DNA of 64,000 nt. Source: Bacillota bacterium. Its GTDB lineage: Bacteria > Bacillota > UBA4882 > UBA8346. Below the pieces are notes generated by a model. The model saw nothing but the letters and a program-made list of their open reading frames with translations. It had not been told where the DNA came from and ran no database searches. Positions 53,744 through 61,271 of this stretch are shown piece after piece. The position numbers were made by a program, and so were the translations under genes. Location of the stretch: NCBI GenBank assembly GCA_023400055.1, contig JAEXFN010000041.1:1-64000 (forward strand), read 5' to 3'. Each line of letters opens with the position of its first letter. The first letter of the stretch is position 1.

Positions 53744-54439
53744 TCAGCCGATGTCCCGAAGCCGCTCGCGATCCTTGATCCGGATGCCGCTTCGGTTCCG
53801 CTCGATGATCCCCGACGTTTGAAACTCCGCAAGCACCCTGCGCAATTGACGGTCGGTAACGCCCAGCAGTTTGGCCAGTTCATTGTATTGCACCGTTTCT
53901 AAAAGTCCCTCGTCCGCCGCGATCTCCTCTAAAAAACGGGCAAACCGGATCCGCAGCGGGTACAGCAGATTGCGGTTATATTTGATCGAAGTCTCATACA
54001 GCTTATTGGCCAGAGTCCGGGCGATCAGCTGGTAAAAACGGGCGTCGCCGCGCAATTCCCGGGCCAGGGATTCCTTGGGCAACGCCAGCAACTTGCAAGG
54101 CGTCTTGGCCGTCACGTTATTCATAATCTGTTTATTTTCCAAAATAAACTCGATGTCCCCGAAAATGTCGAACGGTTTCCGCAGACAGATGATGAGCTCG
54201 GTGCCGGATTCGGACAAAACCGTGACCAGCGCGATCCCTTCCACAAATAAGAGAATATCCGAATTCTCCTGCTCCGCCGCGAGAATGTACTCGTTGGCCG
54301 CATATTCGCAGATACGGGATTGGGCGAGCAGCGGCGCGCTGCAATATGGGTCAATCTGATATTGAACCAGCCACTCACGGGTTTCTTGGGGATTGACGTA
54401 TCTTTTCATGGTTACGACCGGAAAAATGTCCTTTCGCAT
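53744..54439 (-). CDS. Crp/Fnr-family regulator (YeiL-like)
   Basis: This 231-residue regulator has a cyclic-nucleotide-binding fold (about 30-150: FDIFGDIEFILENKQIMNNV, KLLALPKESLARELRG), a long dimerisation helix and a winged HTH with TVQYNELAKLLGVTDRQLRRVLAEF. The recognition helix lacks the RETxxR-type triad that reads TGTGA, so it is not obviously the factor for the TGTGA-N6-TCACA site at 20993. A few cysteines are present but not in an Fnr-like cluster. ATG at 54439 is taken; ATG at 54409 is an alternative. Divergent from pnuC, with overlapping promoters likely in the 80-base gap. Confidence 0.85.
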   Translation of the reverse strand: MRKDIFPVVTMKRYVNPQETREWLVQYQIDPYCSAPLLAQSRICEYAANEYILAAEQENSDILLFVEGIALVTVLSESGTELIICLRKPFDIFGDIEFILENKQIMNNVTAKTPCKLLALPKESLARELRGDARFYQLIARTLANKLYETSIKYNRNLLYPLRIRFARFLEEIAADEGLLETVQYNELAKLLGVTDRQLRRVLAEFQTSGIIERNRSGIRIKDRERLRDIG

Positions 54440-54520
54440 CGGATGGTTCTACTATACCATAACAACCATGGGAAAGAGATCTAGTTTTTGCCATTCGGTG
54501 TCGAAAGGAATGGAAATGCC

Positions 54521-55105
54521 ATGGAACAATTCGGGATATCGCTATACGACGCCATCAGCGTGGCCATCGGGACCGCCGGGGCGGTCCTGTTGATTAAGAA
54601 AAGCATCTGGTGCTGGTGCTGCGGGATGATCTGCAACGTCATGTGGCTGTTTCTTTTTATGGAGCGGTCGCTGCTGATTGCCGCCGGTTTGCAAGTTACT
54701 TATTTCCTGTTTTCCGGTTACGGGATTATCCGTTGGCGGCTGGAGCGGGTCCAAAAACCGATTCCGCCGTTACTAGAGCACACCGGCACGCTGATAGCGC
54801 TGGCCATCTTCGGCTTAGCCGTTCTGAAAACCAGGTTTACCGGACTGAACAGCTATTGCGAACTGCTGGCGGTGAGCTTGTTAATCGCCGCCAATTGGCT
54901 GACCGCCCGCCAACACCGTTACTGTTGGTATTTCTGGATCAGTGGCGATCTGGTTTTTGGCCTGTTTCTGTGGAATGCCGGCATCTATGCGCTCTTTCTC
55001 ATGCAGGTGATATACTTCTGCTTATCGGTGTGGGGATTGATTGCGTGGCGGAAAGCGAATGCCATAGCTGCCATGGATGCTCCTGCGCAGGACGTCGATG
55101 TCTGA
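54521..55105 (+). CDS. pnuC: Nicotinamide riboside/mononucleotide transporter PnuC
   Basis: This 194-residue inner-membrane facilitator takes up the NAD precursor nicotinamide riboside. It has seven hydrophobic segments and the family's aromatic signatures: CWCCGMICNVMWLFLF early, and NWLTARQH...YWYFW-like WYFWISGDLVFGLFLWNAGIYA late, ending FCLSVWGLIAWRK. ATG at 54521 is used because MEQFGISLYD aligns with a normal start; the ribosome site is about twelve bases away. No NAD-synthesis gene is adjacent, and the divergent Crp/Fnr gene might regulate it. Confidence 0.88.
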   Translation: MEQFGISLYDAISVAIGTAGAVLLIKKSIWCWCCGMICNVMWLFLFMERSLLIAAGLQVTYFLFSGYGIIRWRLERVQKPIPPLLEHTGTLIALAIFGLAVLKTRFTGLNSYCELLAVSLLIAANWLTARQHRYCWYFWISGDLVFGLFLWNAGIYALFLMQVIYFCLSVWGLIAWRKANAIAAMDAPAQDVDV

Positions 55106-55239
55106 CCGGTCCGGAAGCGCGCGCGCTCGATTCCTGCGGCTGATTGCTTTTCGAATATAATGTAACAAATGGACGATTCGCGAAAGTCGGCAGGAAGTAA
55201 GGGACGATTGCCGAAATAACTAAATATTGGAAGGAAACC

Positions 55240-55335
55240 TTCGAAAAGCGCTCCCGAGTCCGGAAAAGCGAGGGTAAAGTCGCTGAAATCATTGGGTAGC
55301 GGGTTTCAGATTTGAAAAGACTTTAACATGGCTTC
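55240..55335 (-). repeat. Interspersed repeat family 2, copy C
   Basis: Read on the minus strand it has GCCATGTTAAAGTCTTTTC, a CTGAAA/TTTCAG hairpin, then GCGACTTTACCCTCGCTTTTCCG. This is the same order of blocks as at 24195-24335, with the TAAAGTC/GACTTTA pairing kept. It lies between pnuC and the hemolysin-III gene. Confidence 0.75.
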
Positions 55336-55396
55336 TAATCAATGTGGCTTCTAACGGCGGGCGTTTTCCGTAAAATTAATTTATGAGGCAATCAAA

Positions 55397-56047
55397 ATGA
55401 GAAAAACGTTGAAAGATCCGCTCAGCGGCCTGATTCATTGCATCGGCATCGTTTTATCGGTGGCCGGCTTGGTCCTGCTCGTCGAACGCGGGTTGGCTTT
55501 GGACAGCACTTGGCTGGTGGTTAGCCTGGTTATTTTCGGCGTCAGCCTGATCCTGTTGTATACGGCCAGCACTCTGTATCACTGGCTGCCCTTGTCGGAG
55601 CGGGGAACGATGCTCCTGCGGAAGTTCGACCATGTGATGATTTTTCTATTGATCGCCGGGACTTATACGCCGATTTGCCTGGTGGCGTTGCGCGGGCCGT
55701 GGGGCTGGAGCCTGTTCGGCTGCGTCTGGGTTTTGGCGCTGTTGGGAATGGGCTTCAAGATCATCTGGTTCAATACTTACCGTTGGTTGAGCACCGCCAT
55801 TTATATCGGAATGGGTTGGCTGGCCGTCGTGGCGATATGGCCGCTAGTCCAGCGGGTGCCCTTGGCCGGGTTGGGCTGGATGCTGGCCGGCGGCGTCTTT
55901 TATACCGTGGGCGCGGTGATTTACGGCCGCAAACGGCCGGATCCCTGGCCCAAGGTATTCGGGTTTCATGAGCTATTCCACGTTTTCGTGCTGCTCGGAA
56001 GCATCAGCCATTTCTGGATGATCTACCATTATATCGCGTTGTTGTAA
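55397..56047 (+). CDS. Hemolysin III family protein (PAQR/YqfA-like)
   Basis: This 216-residue membrane protein has seven helices. The conserved histidines that bind zinc in PAQR proteins are present: YTASTLYHW in helix 2, and FHELFHVFVLLGSISHF at the C-terminus. KFDHVMIFLLIAGTYTPICL is also typical. Bacterial members are implicated in lipid homeostasis rather than true haemolysis. GAGG lies upstream of the ATG. A single gene, not obviously tied to its neighbours. Confidence 0.92.
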   Translation: MRKTLKDPLSGLIHCIGIVLSVAGLVLLVERGLALDSTWLVVSLVIFGVSLILLYTASTLYHWLPLSERGTMLLRKFDHVMIFLLIAGTYTPICLVALRGPWGWSLFGCVWVLALLGMGFKIIWFNTYRWLSTAIYIGMGWLAVVAIWPLVQRVPLAGLGWMLAGGVFYTVGAVIYGRKRPDPWPKVFGFHELFHVFVLLGSISHFWMIYHYIALL

Positions 56048-56068
56048 CAGTTTTAGGGGGGATGAGCC

Positions 56069-56194
56069 ATGGAAGAGACGGACGGAACCCACTGGATCAG
56101 CACCGCTAAATCGTTATTATCCATCGACCGCAGCTGCGAATTTTTGGCGCAAAGCGATTGGGCCAACCGAGGGACCTGCGGAGGATGGCGATGA
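56069..56194 (+). pseudogene. Truncated GNAT N-terminal fragment
   Basis: A 41-codon frame with a good GGGGGG site begins MEETDGTHWISTAKSLLSID and continues CEFLAQSDWANR. That is the N-terminal signature (WIST..., then FL..S.WA..R) of a GNAT group, but the frame stops right after it. Its TGA overlaps the ATG of the following GNAT gene (ATGA). It could be a remnant of a deleted acetyltransferase, or retained as a coupled leader. The catalytic acetyl-CoA motif is absent. Confidence 0.6.
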
Positions 56195-56652
56195 CAACGA
56201 TTCATATCGTCGAATTGCCGGTCGAAGGCCTGGACCGGCTGCGACCGTTGTGGGAAAGTTTGAAAGAGCACCATCTGGCCCGGTTCCGGCAGCCGTCTTT
56301 CCGGGCGGATATGGCCGGCAAAAGCTGGGACGAACGGAAACGCGAATTAATCCGGCCCGATAAAGCGCTGAAGATCGTGGCGGCGCAGACCGACGGACGG
56401 CTCATCGGCTACTGCATCGCGACGATCAGCGACGGCTGCCGGGGCGAGATCGACTCATTGTATGTCGCGGCGGATTTCCGCGGCCTGGCCGTCGGCACGC
56501 GTCTGGTCGAAGCGGTGTTGGGCTGGTTCGAGACCGCGGGGATCCGCGCCATTGCCATCAGTGTGGCTTACGGCAATGAGGAGGCGCTGCGTTTTTACGA
56601 GAAGTTCGGCTTTCAGCCGCGCAGTTATTGCTTGCAGCGGGTCGGAGGCTGA
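56191..56652 (+). CDS. GNAT-family N-acetyltransferase
   Basis: This 153-residue acetyl-CoA-dependent acetyltransferase has the substrate-side strands around IGYCIATI, the acetyl-CoA motif EIDSLYVAADFRGLAVGTRLVEAVL (motif A, with R/G pyrophosphate loop) and the late ALRFYEKFGF. A GGAGG site seven bases upstream fixes ATG at 56191. It overlaps the stop of a truncated acetyltransferase fragment by four bases. The substrate (small molecule or protein N-terminus) is not predictable. Confidence 0.88.
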   Translation: MTTIHIVELPVEGLDRLRPLWESLKEHHLARFRQPSFRADMAGKSWDERKRELIRPDKALKIVAAQTDGRLIGYCIATISDGCRGEIDSLYVAADFRGLAVGTRLVEAVLGWFETAGIRAIAISVAYGNEEALRFYEKFGFQPRSYCLQRVGG

Positions 56653-56866
56653 TCGGTCCTTAAAAGCCTTGCCCATTGCGAAAGGGACTCCGCTCCCGAA
56701 TCGGGTTTGAGCGAAAAAACAGGCTCCCGGGAGGAGAATTCCCGTTAAGATGGAATTAAGAACTGGAAAATAAACGGTCGCCGCCGGGAAAACCTTTAAA
56801 ATGCGAGCCAATGGTTCAAACTAGGGGATGGGCGGGCGACTCTTTTGGCGAGGAGGTCTGCGGAAA

Positions 56867-57715
56867 ATGAAATTCTTTAAATATCATGCTTTGGGCAATG
56901 ATTATATCGTCATCGACCCCAACCGGGAGCGGTTCAATTTGACGGTCCACAATATCAAGCTGGTCTGCCACCGCAATTTCGGCGTCGGCTCCGATGGCAT
57001 CCTTTACGGACCGGAATTGACGGAGGACGGCGCTTTCGGCCTGCGCATCTTCAATCCCGACGGCAGCGAGGCCGAGAAGAGCGGCAACGGCATCCGGATC
57101 TTCTCCCGTTACCTGGTGGAGGCCGGATACGCTAAAACCCGTTCCTTCAGCCTGAACACGCTCGGCGGCAAAGTCGCGGTGGCGGTGCTGTCGGAGCGGG
57201 CCGATCTTTTCAAAGTGGATATGGGGACGGTCACCTTTCAGAGCGAGCGGATTCCGGTGAGCGGCCCGCCGCGCGAGATGGTCGACCAGCCGCTGGAAGT
57301 GGGCGGTGCGACCTACCGGGCGACCTGCCTCTCCATCGGCAATCCCCATTGCGTGATTCCGCTGCCCGAGATCTCTCGCGAACTGGCGCTGGCGATCGGC
57401 CCGGCGGTGGAGAACCATCCGCTCTTCCCCAACAAGATCAATCTGCAATTGCTCAAGCTGATCGATCGGCGGCGGATCCAGATCGAGATCTGGGAACGGG
57501 GCGCCGGTTATACGCTGGCCTCGGGCAGCAGCAGTTGCGCGGCGGCCTGCGCCGCCCATCGCCTGGGCCTGGTCGACCCGGAGCTGACCGTGGCCATGCC
57601 GGGCGGGGAGATCGGCATCGCCATCCAGCCGGACGGCCATGTCCTGATGACCGGGCCGGTGACGGCCGTGGCTGCGGGCGAACTGGCGGCCGATCTGGCG
57701 GCGCAGTTGGAATAA
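56867..57715 (+). CDS. dapF: Diaminopimelate epimerase homologue with both catalytic Cys replaced by Ser
   Basis: This 282-residue protein has the two-fold pseudo-symmetric DapF fold, with HALGNDYIVID, the first active-site segment EAEKSGNGIRIF, SIGNPHCVI, and the second segment ERGAGYTLASGSSSC. In characterised DapF the two acid/base residues are cysteines (CGNG and ACGTG). Here both positions are serine (S72 and S219), while the substrate-binding Asn, Glu and Arg residues remain. A nearby Cys224 might compensate. AGGAGG precedes ATG at 56867. The aspartate-semialdehyde dehydrogenase gene 4 kb downstream supports a lysine/DAP context, but activity needs testing. Confidence 0.85.
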   Translation: MKFFKYHALGNDYIVIDPNRERFNLTVHNIKLVCHRNFGVGSDGILYGPELTEDGAFGLRIFNPDGSEAEKSGNGIRIFSRYLVEAGYAKTRSFSLNTLGGKVAVAVLSERADLFKVDMGTVTFQSERIPVSGPPREMVDQPLEVGGATYRATCLSIGNPHCVIPLPEISRELALAIGPAVENHPLFPNKINLQLLKLIDRRRIQIEIWERGAGYTLASGSSSCAAACAAHRLGLVDPELTVAMPGGEIGIAIQPDGHVLMTGPVTAVAAGELAADLAAQLE

Positions 57716-57739
57716 ACTTTACAGCAGGGGAGCACACGA

Positions 57740-58270
57740 ATGCCTTTCGCCATTGAACTGCTTTTCGACGCGGAGTTTGACCGCCGGGTGCGCGATGTCT
57801 GGCAAAAATACGCCCGAGCCGGGGTCAGTTCCTATTTATACGAATCCGACGCCCGTCCCCACGTGACGATGGCGGTCTTCGACCAGCTGAAGCTGGAGGA
57901 GTGCCAGAACCATCTGGAGCGCTTCGTCCGGCAGAGCCGCTTCTTCCCGCTGGTCTTTTCGCACCTGGGTGTCTTTCACTCCGAAAAAAACGTGGTCTTT
58001 CTGGGGCCGACCGTGACCCCGGAGTTGCTGACGATGCAGCGTAACTTCCACAAGCTGTTCATGCCGTTCATCGAGCACGAATGGCCCGATTACCACGAGG
58101 GGCGCTGGGTTCCCCACTGCACGCTGGGGATGGACATTCCGGCCGCCAAGATCCCGGAGGCGGTGGCCATCGCCATGCCCATCGAACTGCCGCTGGAATG
58201 CCGGATCCAGGAGGTCGGCATCTTCGAGTTCCGCCCGGTGCGCCATTTATGCGTGTACAAACTGGAATGA
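57740..58270 (+). CDS. 2'-5' RNA ligase family (2H phosphoesterase) protein
   Basis: This 176-residue protein of the LigT/2H superfamily has the two HxT/S motifs RPHVTMAVF (about residue 40) and VPHCTLGMD (about 130). These form a catalytic pair that opens or forms 2',5'-phosphodiester or cyclic phosphate bonds in RNA or nucleotides. GGGGAG precedes the ATG. It starts 24 bases after the dapF homologue and is probably cotranscribed with it. The natural substrate is not known. Confidence 0.88.
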   Translation: MPFAIELLFDAEFDRRVRDVWQKYARAGVSSYLYESDARPHVTMAVFDQLKLEECQNHLERFVRQSRFFPLVFSHLGVFHSEKNVVFLGPTVTPELLTMQRNFHKLFMPFIEHEWPDYHEGRWVPHCTLGMDIPAAKIPEAVAIAMPIELPLECRIQEVGIFEFRPVRHLCVYKLE

Positions 58271-58357
58271 CCGCTCGTCCGCTGGCCGTCCAGAATATTT
58301 GCGCGATTCAAAATTCGGATAATCTCCGAATTTTTTTATTGGCCGAGGTCGATTTCA

Positions 58358-58512
58358 GGATGCGGATTGATATTTTTTGGATACGAAAACGATACTTCAG
58401 GTCCGGCTTTTCGCGATATAATATCAAGTATGAAAGTTGTCTTTCATTAGAGAGTCCGTCGGTGAAACCGACGGACTTCGGTCATGGGTCAAAGCTTACG
58501 TTGCTCATGTCC
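58358..58512 (+). repeat. Interspersed repeat family 1, copy 3
   Basis: It shares GGATACGAAAACGATACTTC, TTTTCGCGATATAATATC, AAGTTGTCTTTCATT and the palindrome AGTCCGTCGGT/ACCGACGGACT with the copies at 16680 and 45514, then continues through GCTCATGTCCC as in copy 2. The T-tract after the palindrome is lost (GGACTTCGG). The following 58517-58544 matches 17032-17059, which lies near copy 1. Confidence 0.87.
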
Positions 58513-58569
58513 CCATTATCTATGCGGAGCTAACTTGATAATCATCGGGATTGCGATTCATGCATCGAA

Positions 58570-58830
58570 AAGAATTGTCCGCCGGAATAAAAAGATCGTC
58601 CGGCAATGATCGCAGTAGTTACTTTACTAACAGAAGATCCTCCGGTGGTGATCGGGGAGTTGCTTTAGTAACAGAATATCCTCCGGCAGCAACCGCCGCA
58701 GTTGCTTTCGTAGCGGAAGATCCTCCGGTAATGGCGGAAGATCCTTCGATAGTGATCGCGGGAGTTGCTTTCGTAATAAAAGATCCTCCGACAGTGACCG
58801 CCATAGTTATTTTAGTAATGAAAGATGGTC
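58570..58830. repeat. Degenerate 21-bp tandem array, array 4
   Basis: GTT(G/A)CTTT-type blocks begin at 58618, 58659, 58701 and 58764, and the related GTTATTTT at 58806. The steps are 41, 42, 63 and 42 bases, i.e. multiples of 21 with one lost base. They alternate with AGATCCTCCGGTNGTGATCG blocks of 21 bases. The frame stays open on both strands with heptads such as VAFVAEDPP, but no domain is recognisable. It lies upstream of the SPFH gene. Confidence 0.85.
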
Positions 58831-58974
58831 TGGCCGAGGCTGGCGCGGCCGTTTCGGTGATTTATTGAGCGGGGGCCGAAGCTTCAGGCAGGAAATATCT
58901 GGTTGACCGCGAAATGGTTAACCGATGCGATCGGATCCGGTCGGTCATTCGAGTCGCGAAAGGGAGGGTCGATG

Positions 58975-61008
58975 ATGGAGCCTTATCTGTTTGAGGTGCT
59001 TGTCGCGTTGCTGGCGGTGGCGCTGGGATTATGGCTGCTGGGTTTGCGGGTGATTCCCGTCAATAAGGTGGGGATCGTCGAGAAATGGTGGTCCTTCAGG
59101 GGATCGCTGAATGAGCAGATCATCGCCTTGAACCGGGAGGCCGGTTTTCAGCCGGAGGTGCTGCGGGGCGGGATTCATTTCCGGACGCCGCTGATGTTCC
59201 GGGTGCACATGGCGCCGCTGGTGACCATTCCCCAGGGCCAGTTGGCGTACGTGTTCGCCCGGGATGGCCAACCGCTGGAGCCCATTCAGACGCTGGGGCG
59301 GATCGTCGCCGAGGGCAACAATTTCCAGAACGTGCGCGGTTTCCTGGCCGGCGGCGGGCAACGGGGCCCGCAGCGGGGGATCATCCGCGAGGGAACCTAT
59401 GCCTTCAACCTGGCCCAATTCGTGGTCATCAGCGAGAGCCAGGTCTATTATCTGCCCATGGGCGACAAGTCGGAGGAGGCGGCGGTCAAGGACATGGCGG
59501 AACTGCTCCGCGAGCGCAAAGGCTTCCGGCCCGTGATCATCCAGGGGGCCGACGACAAGGTCGGGATCATCACTATTCACGACGGCCCGTCCCTGCCCAA
59601 GGAAGACATCATCGCCCCGGCGGTCGGCGAGAACGTCCTGGAGCCGGCGACTTACCACAACAACTTTCAGGACCCCGAGAAATTCTTGCGGGCGGGCGGT
59701 TTCCGGGGCCGCCAGCACCAGGTGCTGGTCGAGGGGACCTATTTCGTCAACCGGCTCTTCGCCACGGTGGAGCTGATCAATAAAATCGTCATCGAGGTGG
59801 GCTTCGTCGGGGTGGTCGTCTCCTATATCGGGCCCAAGGGGGTGGACGCCAGCGGCGAGGATTATAAACACGGCGAGCTGGTGGAGAAGGGTTCCAAGGG
59901 CGTCTGGAGCAGTCCGCTGATGCCCGGGAAGTACGCCTTCAACACCTACGCCGGGCAGATCATCCGCGTCCCGACCACCAACATCATTCTGAAATGGATC
60001 TCCAGCGAAAGCGGCAACCACCTGTACGATGAGAATCTCAAGGAGGTCAGCCTGATCACCAAGGACGCCTTCGAGCCCTCGCTGCCGCTGTCGGTGGTGA
60101 TGCACATCGATTACCGCAAGGCGCCGCTGGTGATCCAGCGCTTCGGCGACATCAAGCGGCTGGTCGATCAGACCCTGGACCCGATGGTCTCGGCGTACTT
60201 CAAGAACATCGGCCAGACCAAGACGCTGATCGAGCTGATTCAGGAGCGGAGCGACATTCAGCAGAAAGCCTCGCAGGAGATGAAGTCCAAGTTCGAGCAT
60301 TACAACCTGGAGCTGGAAGAGGTGCTGATCGGGACCCCGTCGGCCTCGGCCAACGACAACAAGATCGAATTCATCCTGGCCCAGTTGCGCGAGCGGCAGA
60401 TCGCCATCGAGCAGGTGGAGACCTATTCCAAACAGCAGATCGCCGCCGCCAAACAGAAGGAGCTGAACGAGGCGCAATCCCGGGCGGCCCAACAACGCTT
60501 CCTGACCGAATCGGAGATCAACATTCAGATCGAGGGCAACCAGGGCCGGGCCGAATACCAGCGTTCGCTGCAGCAGGCCGCCAAGATCAAGGCGCTGGCC
60601 GCCGCGGAATCGGAACGGGAAGCGCGGATCGGCATCGGCAAGGCCATCGCCGTCGAGGAGCAGGTGCGCTCCTACGGCAACTCGCAATACCTGGTGGTTC
60701 AGGATGTCATGCAGAAGTTCGCCACGGCCATCGAGAACTCCAAGGTGGAGATCGTCCCCAAGACGGTGGTCACCATGGGCGCGCCGGACGGCAACAACGG
60801 CGCCAATGCCTTCCAGATGCTCTTGGGCCTGTTGCTCGGCGAAAAACTGGGCGGCCCCAACGCGGCGGCAGCGGGTGCCTCTTCCAGCGCCGAAATCGAA
60901 CGGCTCAAACGCTCGATCCTGAAATCGCTGGAAGAGAAGGCCGAGGCCACCAACGAGATTATCGGCGAGACCGTGCAGAAAGCCGCTCCGGCCCAGGAAG
61001 AGAAGTGA
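58975..61008 (+). CDS. SPFH (flotillin/prohibitin-like) domain membrane protein
   Basis: This 677-residue membrane-associated scaffold protein has one N-terminal membrane helix (about 5-27, YLFEVLVALLAVALGLWLLGL). A long beta-rich SPFH-like region follows in which the pattern G-x-Y-x-x-N recurs (REGTYAFN, VEGTYFVN, MPGKYAFN). Next comes a coiled-coil segment rich in Ala, Gln and Glu (about 470-590, with QVETYSKQQIAAAKQKELNEAQ), and a Gly/Ala-rich tail. It is much longer than typical flotillins (about 450-500 residues). GGGAGG seven bases upstream supports ATG at 58975. No NfeD partner gene is adjacent. Roles in membrane microdomains or stress are inferred from the family. Confidence 0.85.
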   Translation: MEPYLFEVLVALLAVALGLWLLGLRVIPVNKVGIVEKWWSFRGSLNEQIIALNREAGFQPEVLRGGIHFRTPLMFRVHMAPLVTIPQGQLAYVFARDGQPLEPIQTLGRIVAEGNNFQNVRGFLAGGGQRGPQRGIIREGTYAFNLAQFVVISESQVYYLPMGDKSEEAAVKDMAELLRERKGFRPVIIQGADDKVGIITIHDGPSLPKEDIIAPAVGENVLEPATYHNNFQDPEKFLRAGGFRGRQHQVLVEGTYFVNRLFATVELINKIVIEVGFVGVVVSYIGPKGVDASGEDYKHGELVEKGSKGVWSSPLMPGKYAFNTYAGQIIRVPTTNIILKWISSESGNHLYDENLKEVSLITKDAFEPSLPLSVVMHIDYRKAPLVIQRFGDIKRLVDQTLDPMVSAYFKNIGQTKTLIELIQERSDIQQKASQEMKSKFEHYNLELEEVLIGTPSASANDNKIEFILAQLRERQIAIEQVETYSKQQIAAAKQKELNEAQSRAAQQRFLTESEINIQIEGNQGRAEYQRSLQQAAKIKALAAAESEREARIGIGKAIAVEEQVRSYGNSQYLVVQDVMQKFATAIENSKVEIVPKTVVTMGAPDGNNGANAFQMLLGLLLGEKLGGPNAAAAGASSSAEIERLKRSILKSLEEKAEATNEIIGETVQKAAPAQEEK

Positions 61009-61271
61009 GCGGGCCGGTCGGCCGGCCGCGACGGAGGAACCGGCCCGCCCGGAAAAAGCCGGCGCGCTGGATCTTGCGCAACGGTTCGTTTTACGGTAAG
61101 ATTAACCCAATCGTAATCTTCCGACCATACCGCGGCCGGCCAAACTATGCTAAAGTAATGTGTTATAGACGCGTTGGCAGCCGGTTGATGAGCAAGTTTG
61201 CGCCGAGCCGTCAAGGCGAAAGCGCTTATAAGGATCAAACGGTATGGATATTTTAGATTGAGGTGATTCAC

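Noticed and set aside
53744..54439. The Crp/Fnr protein as the factor for the TGTGA-N6-TCACA site at 20993
   Set aside because: Its recognition helix (VTDRQLRRVL) lacks the residues that normally read TGTGA, and the genes are 30 kb apart; not supported without binding data.
2322..58830. Tandem arrays as CRISPR candidates
   Set aside because: The units are contiguous degenerate repeats without unique spacers, palindromic repeats or cas genes nearby.
58551..58868. 105-codon frame with VAFVAEDPP repeats, plus an open minus-strand frame
   Set aside because: Both frames come from array 4; peptide composition is low complexity and neither frame has a good ribosome site.
61090..61260. Lysine riboswitch in the asd leader
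   Set aside because: None of the conserved lysine-riboswitch core segments is visible; only a small GCGC hairpin occurs.
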